From Phormidium tenue FACHB-1050 (GTDB lineage Bacteria; Cyanobacteriota; Cyanobacteriia; Pseudanabaenales; Pseudanabaenaceae): a DNA stretch of 64,000 bases. The notes beneath the pieces are model-generated. The model did no database searches, was not told the origin of the DNA, and saw only the letters and a list, made by a program, of their open reading frames with translations. A program made the translations under genes and the position numbers. The stretch lies in the NCBI RefSeq assembly GCF_014696925.1, contig NZ_JACJQY010000008.1:86896-150895 (forward strand). The letters run 5' to 3'. Of the stretch, positions 50,345 through 60,509 are shown one piece after another. Positions within the stretch are counted from its first letter, which is position 1. Every line of letters starts with the position of its first letter.

Positions 50345-52156
50345 ATGCTGCTGAGTCTTAAAATTGAAAATTTTGCCCTGATCGATCGCTTAGAGCTTGA
50401 GCTATATACAGGTCTAAATATTCTCACAGGTGAAACAGGAGCAGGCAAATCAATTGTCCTCGACGCTCTCGATGCTGCGCTTGGGGGCAAAGTATCAGCG
50501 AGAATGTTAAGAACTGGATCAGATCGCGCCAATATCGAAGCTACTTTTTCGACTAATCAGGCGATCGCCCAATGGCTAGAGCTTCAAGAAATAGATGCAA
50601 TTGATGCCGAAACACTGATTTGTAGCCGCGAAATCACGGCAAAGAGCAGTCGCACCCGCATTAATGGCGTAGTTGTAAATAAGCAACAGATCCAAGAATT
50701 GCGCGATCGCCTTGTCGAGATTACTGCCCAAGGTCAGACGATCTTGCTAAGCCAAGCTGCTCAACAGCGAGAATGGCTAGATAGCTTTGGTGATCAAGTT
50801 TTTAATCAGGTGCTGTTATTGCAAAGGCAAAAAGTAGCAAAACTATTTGAAACAAAGGAGCGATCGCGCAAAGCTTTATTTGATCGCCAACAGAATGAAC
50901 GCAATCGATTACAGCATTTAGACATGTTGCGCTATCAGCTCAAGGAACTGGAAGCGGCAAATTTAAATGATCCCGATGAATTAGATACTCTCGAAAGCGA
51001 TCGCAATCGGCTAGCCCATAGTGTGGAATTACAAAAGCAGGGCTATGCCGTGTATGAAGCGCTCTATCAGAATGACAGTGGTAATGCTTGCGCGGATTTG
51101 TTAGGACAAGCAGAATCGATTCTTACGGAAATGGTCACGCTTGATCGCGAAGCTGAGGGCATTCTTGAACTAGTTTCTAGCGCACTTGCTCAAGTCGAAG
51201 AAGCAGGGCGGCAGATCAACAATTATGCCAATCGTTTGGAATCTGACCCCGAACAATTGGAAGCGATCGAACAACGAATTAATCAAATCAAGCAAATCTG
51301 TCGTAAATATGGCACACTTCCCGAAGCGATCGCCTATACCGAAAAGTTGCAACTTGAACTTGCTGAACTCACCGATCAAAGTATTTCTATTGAAGATTTG
51401 GAACGTAAAGCTGCGGCTGATTTACAGGCTTTGCTGAAGGCTTGTAAAAAGTTGACTGAATTACGTCGGCAAACGGCGATCGCTCTCGAACAAGTACAAA
51501 TCGATGCTTTGAAAATGCTGGCGATGGAAAAAGTTCGCTTTCAGGTCGGAATTTATCCGAGTGAACCCAATGCATTAGGTGGCGATCGCATAGTCTTTGA
51601 GTTCAGCCCTAATCTTGGCGAGCCTTTGCAACCTCTTGCGGAAACTGCTTCAGGTGGTGAGATGAGTCGATTTTTATTAGCGCTGAAAACTTGTTTTGTG
51701 AAGCAGAAAACCCAAGAATCTCAACCAGCATCAATGGAGTTTAATCATGCTAATGTCGGCACAATGGTATTTGATGAAATTGATGCTGGTGTATCAGGTC
51801 GCGTTGCCCAAGCGATCGCGACGCAACTTTGGCAACTGAGCCGTAGTTCTCAAGTTCTTTGCGTGACTCACCAACCATTAATCGCTGCGATTGCTGATCG
51901 ACATTTCCATGTTAGTAAGCAGGTAATCGGCGATCGGACTCAAGTACAAATTCGTCTCTTAGAATTGGAAGAACGGAAACAGGAGCTAGCTCAGATTGCT
52001 TCAGGAATGAATGTTGAGGAGGGGAAAGAAGGAAAAAGGAAAAAGGAAAAAGGAAAAAATATTGATAAGGAGGGTGTTAGTAGTACGGTGTCTCAGGCGA
52101 TCGCTTTTGCTGAGTCTTTGCTAGAGCAGGCTGCTACGATCAAAGCTAGTAGCTAA
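50345..52156 (+). CDS. recN: DNA repair protein RecN
   Basis: This 603-residue SMC-like ATPase acts in double-strand break repair. Walker A GETGAGKS is at residues 29-36, the coiled-coil middle is at about 150-400, the signature is ASGGEMSRFLLALK, and Walker B reads TMVFDEIDAGVSG with a downstream CVTHQPLIAA. After IASGMN a low-complexity KEGKRKKEKGK linker is encoded by a heptamer array (52031-52058), followed by the usual C-terminal helix (AIAFAESLLEQA). Confidence 0.95.
   Translation: MLLSLKIENFALIDRLELELYTGLNILTGETGAGKSIVLDALDAALGGKVSARMLRTGSDRANIEATFSTNQAIAQWLELQEIDAIDAETLICSREITAKSSRTRINGVVVNKQQIQELRDRLVEITAQGQTILLSQAAQQREWLDSFGDQVFNQVLLLQRQKVAKLFETKERSRKALFDRQQNERNRLQHLDMLRYQLKELEAANLNDPDELDTLESDRNRLAHSVELQKQGYAVYEALYQNDSGNACADLLGQAESILTEMVTLDREAEGILELVSSALAQVEEAGRQINNYANRLESDPEQLEAIEQRINQIKQICRKYGTLPEAIAYTEKLQLELAELTDQSISIEDLERKAAADLQALLKACKKLTELRRQTAIALEQVQIDALKMLAMEKVRFQVGIYPSEPNALGGDRIVFEFSPNLGEPLQPLAETASGGEMSRFLLALKTCFVKQKTQESQPASMEFNHANVGTMVFDEIDAGVSGRVAQAIATQLWQLSRSSQVLCVTHQPLIAAIADRHFHVSKQVIGDRTQVQIRLLELEERKQELAQIASGMNVEEGKEGKRKKEKGKNIDKEGVSSTVSQAIAFAESLLEQAATIKASS
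52031..52058 (+). repeat. Four tandem GGAAAAA heptamers in recN
   Basis: Four copies of the 7-mer GGAAAAA lie in the coding sequence for the RecN linker. Because 7 is not a multiple of 3, gain or loss of one unit changes the frame of the last 35 or so codons. Confidence 0.85.
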
Positions 52157-52166
52157 AATATTAAGT

Positions 52167-52283
52167 AGCCCTGCACTCAAGTGCGGTCTAAAAGCTCAAG
52201 TCTTCTTAAGCAGACTAAAGGTTAATTCTAAGCAACTCGTTTCAATGGGTTGAAGCTTTTAGCCCGCACTTGAATGCAAGGCT
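52167..52283. repeat. 117-bp element with 30-bp terminal inverted repeats
   Basis: The ends 52167-52196 and 52254-52283 are complementary at 27 of 30 positions (AGCCCTGCACTCAAGTGCGG... against ...CCGCACTTGAATGCAAGGCT). The inside has no gene. The build suggests a miniature inverted-repeat element or a structured RNA. Confidence 0.65.
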
Positions 52284-52322
52284 GCTGCGGATAAAAAATG
52301 ATCATTCTTACTACTTAAAGCT

Positions 52323-52460
52323 ATGACAACTCAACCTCAAACTGATAAACAACCTTGTACTGAGACTAAACAAGAACCCATTCTCTGCAATCACTGTTTG
52401 CGTACGGCTACTAATGGCATTAAATGTCAGGGTATCTGTGTTGCTGATAGTGGCTATTAA
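52323..52460 (+). CDS. 45-residue Cys-rich small protein
   Basis: The short frame MTTQPQTDKQPCTETKQEP continues with CNHC and CQGIC, giving five Cys in all. The CxxC pair followed by CxxxC suggests a small zinc or redox protein. I recall similar small proteins in other cyanobacteria, but there is no function to name. It lies just before acs. Confidence 0.6.
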   Translation: MTTQPQTDKQPCTETKQEPILCNHCLRTATNGIKCQGICVADSGY

Positions 52461-52686
52461 TTGTTGATGACATTTCTATCTATCAGCAAATCTTGAAGCG
52501 TGATTATATCTAGGAACAACCCTGTAATAGTCACTGACATTGCTAATCATTGCGGAATTTTACTATTTCTAAATTATAGATTCTCGATAATTTACACTAG
52601 GGGCATAACTATCAACAGTATTCTTAAACGAGTAATGATGTGTGGCTCTTTGCGCCGTGCATTATCACTACCCATAACATTAATTT

Positions 52687-54657
52687 ATGTCACAACCAAC
52701 GATTGAATCAGTTTTACAAGAAAAACGCTTGTTTGAACCATCAGCACAGTTCTCTCAGGCAGCCCATATCAAAAGTCTTGCGGAATATCACCAAATTTAC
52801 GATCGCGCTAAAGCCGATCCTGCTGCCTTCTGGGCTGAGCTAGCCGATCAAGAACTACATTGGTTTGAGAAATGGCACACCGTTCTCGACTGGCAACCGC
52901 CATCGGTGAAATGGTTTGACGGAGGCAAAATTAATATTTCCTATAACTGTCTCGATCGCCACTTGACTACTTGGCGCAAAAACAAAGCGGCTCTAATTTG
53001 GGAAGGGGAAAATGGCGACTCGCGTACGCTGACCTATAGCCAATTGCATCGCGAAGTTTGTCAGTTTGCCAATGCCCTCAAACAATTAGGAGTCCAAAAA
53101 GGCGATCGCGTTGGTATTTATATGCCAATGATCCCTGAAGCCGCGATCGCCATGCTAGCCTGTGCCAGAATCGGCGCAGTACATGGTGTCGTATTTGGTG
53201 GTTTTAGCGCCGAAGCTTTACGCGATCGCCTTGTCGATGCCGAAGCAAAACTTGTCATCACTGCCGATGGTGGTTGGCGCAAAGATGTGATCGTGCCATT
53301 AAAAGAGCAAGTAGATAAGGCGATCGCCAATGGAGCCGCACCTTCCGTTACCGATGTTTTGGTTGTGAAACGGACAGGTCAAAATACGCATATGACCGCA
53401 GGGCGAGATCATTGGTGGCATGACTTACAGCAGGGCGTTTCCGCTAAATGTGATGCAGAGCCAATGGATAGCGAAGATATGCTATTCGTTCTTTACACCT
53501 CTGGCAGTACGGGGAAACCGAAGGGAGTCGTGCATACTACGGCTGGCTACAACCTTTATAGCCACATGACCACCAAATGGATTTTTGATCTCAAAGATAC
53601 TGATGTGTATTGGTGTACTGCTGATGTGGGATGGATTACAGGACATAGCTATATTGTGTATGGTCCATTATCCAATGGTGCAACCACCCTGATGTATGAA
53701 GGAGCGCCCCGCCCTTCCAATCTTGGCTGTTTTTGGGATGTAATTGAGAAGTATCAGGTGAGTGTTTTCTATACTGCACCTACTGCAATTCGCGCCTTTA
53801 TCAAAATGGGTGAGCATCATCCTAATACTCGTGATTTGACATCACTGCGTTTGTTGGGAACCGTCGGTGAGCCGATTAATCCTGAAGCTTGGATGTGGTA
53901 TCACCGCGTGATTGGCGGTAGTCGATGTCCAATTGTGGATACATGGTGGCAAACGGAAACAGGTGGAGTCATGATTACAGCGCTTCCTGGAGCGGTTCCC
54001 ACAAAACCAGGTTCGGCAACACTTCCATTTCCAGGGATTATTCCTGATATTGTCGATCTTGAAGGTAATCCTGCCCATGAGAACGAAGGCGGTTATCTAA
54101 TCGTGCGTCATCCTTGGCCAGGGATGATGCGAACGGTTTACGGTGATCCAGAGCGCTTCCGTAAGAGCTATTGGGAGCATATTCCCCCCAAAGATGGTAA
54201 GTATGTCTATTTTGCGGGTGATGGCGCTCGTAAGGATGAAGATGGTTACTATTGGGTGATGGGTCGCGTCGATGATGTAATTAACGTTGCTGGTCACCGT
54301 TTAGGAACCATGGAAATCGAATCGGCGCTAGTTTCTCACCCTGCGGTTGCTGAAGCGGCTGTAGTTGGTAAGCCTGATGAATTGAAAGGTGAAGATATCT
54401 TTGCCTTTGTGATTCTGGAAGGCGATCGCCAACCTAGTGAAGAACTTGCTAAGGAACTCAAAAAACACGTTGTCGGTGAAATTGGGGCGATCGCCCGTCC
54501 TAATGAGATTCGCTTTGCGGAAGCCTTGCCTAAAACGCGATCGGGTAAAATTATGCGACGTTTACTGCGATCGCTAGCCTCTGGGCAAGAAATCACCAGC
54601 GACACTTCCACCCTAGAAGATCGTTCGATTTTAGATAAATTGCGCGAAGGTGCTTAA
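52687..54657 (+). CDS. acs: Acetyl-CoA synthetase (AMP-forming)
   Basis: It makes acetyl-CoA from acetate, ATP and CoA through acetyl-AMP. In 656 residues, the usual length, it has the AMP-binding motif [11 protein letters not shown], then WWQTETGG, the hinge region [17 protein letters not shown], and the acetylatable Lys in [12 protein letters not shown] near the C-terminus. The start ATG at 52687 gives the full N-terminal ACAS domain. A strong bidirectional terminator follows. Confidence 0.97.
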   Translation: MSQPTIESVLQEKRLFEPSAQFSQAAHIKSLAEYHQIYDRAKADPAAFWAELADQELHWFEKWHTVLDWQPPSVKWFDGGKINISYNCLDRHLTTWRKNKAALIWEGENGDSRTLTYSQLHREVCQFANALKQLGVQKGDRVGIYMPMIPEAAIAMLACARIGAVHGVVFGGFSAEALRDRLVDAEAKLVITADGGWRKDVIVPLKEQVDKAIANGAAPSVTDVLVVKRTGQNTHMTAGRDHWWHDLQQGVSAKCDAEPMDSEDMLFVLYTSGSTGKPKGVVHTTAGYNLYSHMTTKWIFDLKDTDVYWCTADVGWITGHSYIVYGPLSNGATTLMYEGAPRPSNLGCFWDVIEKYQVSVFYTAPTAIRAFIKMGEHHPNTRDLTSLRLLGTVGEPINPEAWMWYHRVIGGSRCPIVDTWWQTETGGVMITALPGAVPTKPGSATLPFPGIIPDIVDLEGNPAHENEGGYLIVRHPWPGMMRTVYGDPERFRKSYWEHIPPKDGKYVYFAGDGARKDEDGYYWVMGRVDDVINVAGHRLGTMEIESALVSHPAVAEAAVVGKPDELKGEDIFAFVILEGDRQPSEELAKELKKHVVGEIGAIARPNEIRFAEALPKTRSGKIMRRLLRSLASGQEITSDTSTLEDRSILDKLREGA

Positions 54658-54658
54658 C

Positions 54659-54693
54659 AAAAAAGAGGCTGTGCATCACACAGCCTCTTTTTT
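54659..54693. terminator. Bidirectional terminator between acs and TPR gene
   Basis: AAAAAAGAGGCTGTG and CACAGCCTCTTTTTT form a 15-bp stem with loop CATCA and T-tracts in both directions. It serves both convergent genes. Confidence 0.9.
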
Positions 54694-54694
54694 G

Positions 54695-55792
54695 TTATTT
54701 AAGATCTGCTAAAGCTTTACGGGCTTCCTTTAAACCATCAATATTGCCTTGTTGATTAAAGAATCGCTCAGCACTTTCTAACATCTTGCGAGCTTCGATC
54801 GTGCGTTGTTGAGTTGCTAATAACTTACCTAAAGCTAGATAAGTTGGTGCATCCTCTGGCTCAGCTTCAAGAATTTGGCGATAAGCGACGATCGCCCCCG
54901 ATAGCGAACCTTGCTGAATATAGATATCAGCGATCGCCCGTTGTAACTCGATCAAATTATTAACAGGGATATTTCTTGCTCCTGCGGCGCGACGGAGAGA
55001 GGTGATCGCTTCAGCATAATTGCCTTCACTTTGAAAGACCTTAGACATCGCAAGATTGGCTTGGGGGTGTCGAGGATCGACTTCTAAAGCTCGTTTGAAC
55101 TTAGCGATCGCCTCTTCATATTGATTTTGCTCAGCAAATAAACCACCAAGCGCCACCAATACATCAGCGTCAAAAGGCGCAATCTTATCGGCTTGATTAT
55201 AGGCAGCAAAAGCTCCTTTCCGATCTCCTGAGAGTTTTAAAACGTAGCCCAAATTCAGATAAATCTTGGCATTTCTAGGAGCAACCGCGATCGCTTGACG
55301 ATAAATCTTAGCGGCTTCGGCATATTGTTTTTGTTCAGTCAATAAAAAGCCCACACTGTTATAAGCATCTATATTTTGGCGCTCCAAGGCGATTACACGG
55401 CGATAGGCGGTTAACGCGCTAGGATAGTCTTTAATGCGGACATAGACAAAACCTAATGCATTAAAGGCTTTAGCATTATTGGCATCTAATTTAGTAGCTT
55501 TATCTAGAGCCTCGATCGCCCCAGAATAATTATTCTGTTGGGTTAGTAAAAAGCCAAGACTAGTTAAAATGCGCGAGTTTTTCGGCTCTAGATTAGCAGC
55601 CTGTTGATAAGCAGCGATCGCCCCTGCAATGTTATTGTTTTGCCACAGTTGCCGCCCTTGCCTGATCCATTCTGTCGCATCTTTTTTAGTTTGGGCATAG
55701 ACACTTTCAGAAATTGGCATAGCGATCGCCCCTGCGATCGCTGTTACTAGAGCAAGATTTGTCAGTTTGGTGAGTGAACGAAACAAAGGCAT
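54695..55792 (-). CDS. Exported TPR-repeat protein
   Basis: This 365-residue protein has a signal peptide at the start (LALVTAIAGAIAMPISESVYAQT, likely cut after AYA/AQ). About nine 34-residue TPR units follow with the W/A-G-Y-F pattern (for example NNIAGAIAAYQQAANLEPKN). It should act as a protein-binding scaffold in the periplasm or at the thylakoid lumen. No partner is shown by the context. Confidence 0.85.
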   Translation of the reverse strand: MPLFRSLTKLTNLALVTAIAGAIAMPISESVYAQTKKDATEWIRQGRQLWQNNNIAGAIAAYQQAANLEPKNSRILTSLGFLLTQQNNYSGAIEALDKATKLDANNAKAFNALGFVYVRIKDYPSALTAYRRVIALERQNIDAYNSVGFLLTEQKQYAEAAKIYRQAIAVAPRNAKIYLNLGYVLKLSGDRKGAFAAYNQADKIAPFDADVLVALGGLFAEQNQYEEAIAKFKRALEVDPRHPQANLAMSKVFQSEGNYAEAITSLRRAAGARNIPVNNLIELQRAIADIYIQQGSLSGAIVAYRQILEAEPEDAPTYLALGKLLATQQRTIEARKMLESAERFFNQQGNIDGLKEARKALADLK

Positions 55793-55856
55793 AAGCTTTC
55801 TAATTTACGTTAATTAATTTCTATAGTTAGGCAGACAACGCTTGACTATAAAAATT

Positions 55857-56576
55857 TTATTCTTCTGAGTTTACCTCTTCCATATTAACAAGCATATTAA
55901 CAAGCTCAACTGAGTTAGGTGCATTACGTGCGTCTGTAAAATCTGTGCCTTCAATACTCTTAAGGGTCGATAGATAGGTTCCTGTCAAATCTGCACCAAT
56001 TAACTTGGCATTAGCTAAATTTGCCCAATTTAGCTTGGCATTAGTCAAATTAGCGCGGCTAAGATCGGCTCCAGCGAGATTTGCACCTGTTAAATTTGCC
56101 CTTGTGAGATCAGCTTCGGTGAGATTTGCTCCCCGCAAATCTGCCCCATTCAGATAAGCTCCTGTCAAAAAGGCGTTTGATAGATTTGCCCGACATAGGC
56201 GCGATCGCGTGAGGTTGGCACTAGTCAAAAACGCATTACTAAAATTAGTTTCTACTAAGACCGCATCACTGAGGTCGGCTTCAATTAAAAATGCTTCGGA
56301 GAGATTTGCGCCAATTAACGAAGCTTGTTCGAGAATAGTGCCATTGAGATTTGCTTGAATCAGAATGGAACCACTCAAATTTGCTCTTACTAAATTTGCC
56401 AGATTTAGTTCCACATCTTCTAAATTGGCAATATCCAGAGTTATTTCCTCTAGATCTGATTCAATAAAATTGGCTCCAGTCAAATTGGCTCCAGTCAAAA
56501 TCAATCCGATGAGCGATCGCTTACTAAAGTCGCGATCGCCCAAAGCGTAACTTTCGAGAAGTTCTTTTGCATTCAT
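55857..56576 (-). CDS. Pentapeptide-repeat protein
   Basis: This 239-residue protein has A(N/D)LXX units repeated from about residue 27 to 210 (ANLTGANFIESDLEEI, ADLRGANLTEADLTRANL), which build a right-handed four-sided helix. Such proteins are very common in cyanobacteria and their function is mostly unknown. It lies 17 bases downstream of hemB and may be co-transcribed with it. Confidence 0.88.
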   Translation of the reverse strand: MNAKELLESYALGDRDFSKRSLIGLILTGANLTGANFIESDLEEITLDIANLEDVELNLANLVRANLSGSILIQANLNGTILEQASLIGANLSEAFLIEADLSDAVLVETNFSNAFLTSANLTRSRLCRANLSNAFLTGAYLNGADLRGANLTEADLTRANLTGANLAGADLSRANLTNAKLNWANLANAKLIGADLTGTYLSTLKSIEGTDFTDARNAPNSVELVNMLVNMEEVNSEE

Positions 56577-56593
56577 GATTGATTGACAGACGA

Positions 56594-57619
<1,026 letters not shown>

Positions 57620-57689
57620 TTAAAAACATTTAGTAAAACATTTATTTTTTAGATATGTATTATACCAGAATCACTAACACTAATTCCAA

Positions 57690-57722
57690 AAAGAAAAGTG
57701 GCGCATCGCGCCACTTTTCTTT
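57690..57722. repeat. Triloop palindrome (core GTGGCGC)
   Basis: AAAGAAAAGTGGCGC, loop ATC, GCGCCACTTTTCTTT form a 15-bp perfect stem. The core differs from GGCGGCGC on both arms in a matching way. It lies between purB and hemB. Confidence 0.8.
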
Positions 57723-57750
57723 ATAAACACTCAAACGTTTACTAAAAAGA

Positions 57751-57785
57751 AAAAGAAAGGCAGCGCGAAGCGCTGCCTTTCTTTT
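57751..57785. repeat. Triloop palindrome (core GGCAGCGC) at the purB stop
   Basis: AAAAGAAAGGCAGCGC, loop GAA, GCGCTGCCTTTCTTTT form a 16-bp perfect stem with paired changes in both arms. It overlaps the purB stop and may act as its terminator. Confidence 0.8.
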
Positions 57786-59079
57786 AAATACCCAAACGTT
57801 GATAGATTTGGTCAAGATTTTTAAGATGCTTATTAGGATCAAAACAAGCGGCTAACTCTTCTTCAGAGAAAGTTTTCTTGACGGTTTCATCTTCGCTGAT
57901 CAACTTACGGAAATCACCGTCAGTTTTATTCCATGCAAGGTGCGCTGCTTTTTGGACGATCGCATAGCTATCTTCACGGCTCAAGCCCTTAGTGACTAGT
58001 CCGAGCAACACCTGCTGACTGAAGACCACACCACCATAACAATAGAGATTGCGCTCCATGTTGTGGGTATGCACCAACAGATTTTTGGTTAAATCAGTGA
58101 TTTCTCGGAGCATGAAGTGCGTGAGAATGCAGCTATCAGGTAGCAGTACCCGTTCCGCCGCACTGTGGGAAATATCGCGTTCATGCCATAGCGCCACATT
58201 TTCCAGAGCCGTCGTCGCATAGCCACGCAACAAACGCGCCATGCCGGTTAAACGCTCTGAACGGATGGGATTGCGCTTGTGAGGCATTGCGGAGGAGCCT
58301 TTTTGTCCCTTGGTGAAATGCTCTTCCACTTCGAGGACATCGGTACGCTGAAGGTTACGGATTTCGACGGCAAAGCGTTCGATTGATGCGCCGATCAGGG
58401 CTAATACTTGCGAGAACTCAGCATGGCGATCGCGAGAAATTACCTGCGTCGATGCACAATCGGGCTGAAGTCCCAATTTTTGACAGGCGATCGCTTCAAT
58501 ACGTGGATCTACATTGGCATAGGTTCCCACTGCGCCCGAAATTTTACCGACAGCGATAGTCTTATTTAAGTTCAATAGGCGATCTCGATGGCGCAACATT
58601 TCCGCTAACCAGCCAGCCAGCTTAAATCCAAAGGTAATTGGCTCTGCATGGATACCGTGCGTCCGACCCGACATAATCGTGTAGCGATGTTGTTGGGCTT
58701 GGTAGCGAATCGCTTGGATGGCTTCTTCTAACTGGGCTTGGATGATTTCTAAGCTATCAACTAATTGCACTGCCAGAGCAGTATCTAGCACATCGGAACT
58801 AGTCAAACCGAGGTGGATGTAGCGCCCTGCATCACCTACATATTCATTTACGTTGGTCAAAAACGCGATCATGTCGTGCTTGACCGTTAACTCAATTTCA
58901 TTGACGCGATCGGCATCAAAGTTTGCTTTCGCCTTAATTTCTTCGACAGCATCGGCAGGTATATAGCCTAATTCAGCCTGTGCTTCGCAAACGGCGATTT
59001 CAACTTGCAACCAAGTTTGGTACTTATGGCGATCCGTCCATAACCGACCCATTTCGGGCAATGTATAGCGTTCTATCAA
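57784..59079 (-). CDS. purB: Adenylosuccinate lyase
   Basis: It cleaves SAICAR and adenylosuccinate in purine synthesis. In this 431-residue protein the superfamily signature GSSAMPHKRNP is present. So are TSSDVLDTALAVQL, the active-site His segment GRTHGIHAEPITFG, and the C-terminal DPNKHLKNLDQIYQRLGI. Full length for the bacterial short form. Its end overlaps a triloop palindrome. Confidence 0.97.
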   Translation of the reverse strand: MIERYTLPEMGRLWTDRHKYQTWLQVEIAVCEAQAELGYIPADAVEEIKAKANFDADRVNEIELTVKHDMIAFLTNVNEYVGDAGRYIHLGLTSSDVLDTALAVQLVDSLEIIQAQLEEAIQAIRYQAQQHRYTIMSGRTHGIHAEPITFGFKLAGWLAEMLRHRDRLLNLNKTIAVGKISGAVGTYANVDPRIEAIACQKLGLQPDCASTQVISRDRHAEFSQVLALIGASIERFAVEIRNLQRTDVLEVEEHFTKGQKGSSAMPHKRNPIRSERLTGMARLLRGYATTALENVALWHERDISHSAAERVLLPDSCILTHFMLREITDLTKNLLVHTHNMERNLYCYGGVVFSQQVLLGLVTKGLSREDSYAIVQKAAHLAWNKTDGDFRKLISEDETVKKTFSEEELAACFDPNKHLKNLDQIYQRLGI

Positions 59080-59150
59080 AACTTACGCTCTTGAAATAAT
59101 CACAATTTTTAATTATAGCAAGTTTTTTTAGCTATAGCTAAAACCCAAAA

Positions 59151-59185
59151 AATAGAAAGGCGGCGCGAAGCGCCGCCTTTCTATT
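59151..59185. repeat. Triloop palindrome (core GGCGGCGC) at the yggT stop
   Basis: AATAGAAAGGCGGCGC, loop GAA, GCGCCGCCTTTCTATT form a 16-bp perfect stem. It overlaps the yggT stop at 59181. Confidence 0.82.
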
Positions 59186-59465
59186 GCATCATCGTCAAAA
59201 TACCTTGCTGTCCTAGCAACATTTCGCGCAAAAGACTAAAAATCCCCACTCCAATCACTGGTGATATATCAATACCGCCGATGGGTGGGATTAACTTTCT
59301 TAGTAAAAACAGTAAAGGCTCAGTTGGAAAAGTAATTAGGCTATAGGGGAATTGCTTGAGGGGAATCTGGGGATACCATGTCATGATGATCCGAAATATA
59401 TACATCAGGATAAATAATCCCAACACAATATTGAGAGTAAGAGAGCTAATGGCGATCTCGTCCAC
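59181..59465 (-). CDS. YggT family membrane protein
   Basis: This 94-residue protein has two hydrophobic segments (LNIVLGLFILMYIFRIIMTW and the C-terminal ISPVIGVGIFSLLREM). The family motif region SLITFPTEPLLFLLRKLIPPIGGIDISP is clear. In cyanobacteria these proteins (Ycf19/CcmB-type names) affect thylakoid or nucleoid organisation; the exact role is unsettled. Stand-alone. Confidence 0.87.
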   Translation of the reverse strand: MDEIAISSLTLNIVLGLFILMYIFRIIMTWYPQIPLKQFPYSLITFPTEPLLFLLRKLIPPIGGIDISPVIGVGIFSLLREMLLGQQGILTMMQ

Positions 59466-59600
59466 AACAGTAACCAGTTTCTAAATTCAAAGTACTTATG
59501 CGATCGATCCTAACAGTTTTACTTGCCATTTTTACTCGCGTTTGAACTAGATCATGCCTCCATATAGAGCTATAGACACCTGTATCAAGACAAATCAAGA

Positions 59601-59647
59601 CCCAAATAGTGTGAGGCGGCGCTTCGCGCCGCCTCACACTATTTGGG
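59601..59647. repeat. 22-bp-arm triloop palindrome (core GGCGGCGC)
   Basis: The arms 59601-59622 and 59626-59647 are exact complements around TTC. The outer CCCAAATAGTGTGA resembles the CCCAAAAGATGAGT of the copy at 39853. It lies just after the ABC transporter ATPase gene (read leftward). Confidence 0.88.
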
Positions 59648-59660
59648 CTTTAAGAATGAT

Positions 59661-60482
59661 CTACTGATATCGTTCTAGAAAATCTAACGCTTGATTGCGT
59701 AACTCATAGTATTCTCTAGACTCTCGCAATTCGTGGCGATCGCGAGGACGTGGTAACGGAATATCTAGCACCTGTCCAATCGTTGCTTTTGGCCCATTGG
59801 TCATCATTACCACGCGATCGGACATAAAAATAGCTTCATCAACATCATGGGTAATCATCATCACTGCTTGGCGATGGTTTTCCCAAATATCTAAAACTTG
59901 CTGTTGTAACTTCGGTCTAGTTAGAGCATCGAGCGCTCCAAATGGTTCATCTAGCAATAGCATTTTCGGACGAGTTGCTAAAGCGCGAGCAACCCCAACT
60001 CTTTGCTTCATACCACCTGAAAGTTCTTGGGGATATTTATCGGCGGCAGCGGTGAGATTGACCATTTCAATATGTTCGTTAACTATAGATATTTTTTCAT
60101 CACGACTTGCGGTTTTAAATACTTCATCTACCGCCATGCGAATGTTTTCTCTGACTGTCAACCAAGGAAGTAACGAATAGCCTTGAAATACCATCATCCT
60201 CTCTGCCCCTGGCTTGCGAATGACTTTACCTTCTAGAGTGACTAAGCCTGATGTCGGTTTCTCTAAACCTGCCACAATTCTGACTAGGGTTGATTTTCCA
60301 CAGCCAGAGTGACCAATTACAGAGACATATTCCTGCTCAGCGATCGCAAGGTTAATGCCATCTAGTACCACAAATTGACTTCCATCAGGTTTGCGAAATG
60401 ACTTGACAATATTTTCGACCACTAAAAAGGTTTTGTCAGGTGGATGGTTGTTAGATGTGAGACTGGTTGGGGAAGTAGTCAT
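59661..60482 (-). CDS. ABC transporter ATP-binding protein, nitrate/bicarbonate/cyanate type
   Basis: In this 273-residue protein Walker A is GHSGCGKST, the Q-loop MVFQGYSLLPW, the signature LSGGMKQRVGVARAL, Walker B MLLLDEPFGALDA and the H-loop MITHDVDEA. It belongs to the NrtD/TauB/SsuB group. It is the last gene of a permease, binding-protein, ATPase operon. The substrate cannot be told from the sequence by eye. Confidence 0.92.
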   Translation of the reverse strand: MTTSPTSLTSNNHPPDKTFLVVENIVKSFRKPDGSQFVVLDGINLAIAEQEYVSVIGHSGCGKSTLVRIVAGLEKPTSGLVTLEGKVIRKPGAERMMVFQGYSLLPWLTVRENIRMAVDEVFKTASRDEKISIVNEHIEMVNLTAAADKYPQELSGGMKQRVGVARALATRPKMLLLDEPFGALDALTRPKLQQQVLDIWENHRQAVMMITHDVDEAIFMSDRVVMMTNGPKATIGQVLDIPLPRPRDRHELRESREYYELRNQALDFLERYQ

Positions 60483-60509
60483 ACAGTTTTTTTGTTTCTA
60501 GGATAATTT

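Noticed and set aside
59446..59637. Small leftward frame between yggT and the ABC transporter ATPase
   Set aside because: It runs through a perfect palindrome and overlaps the yggT start, with no protein-like signature.
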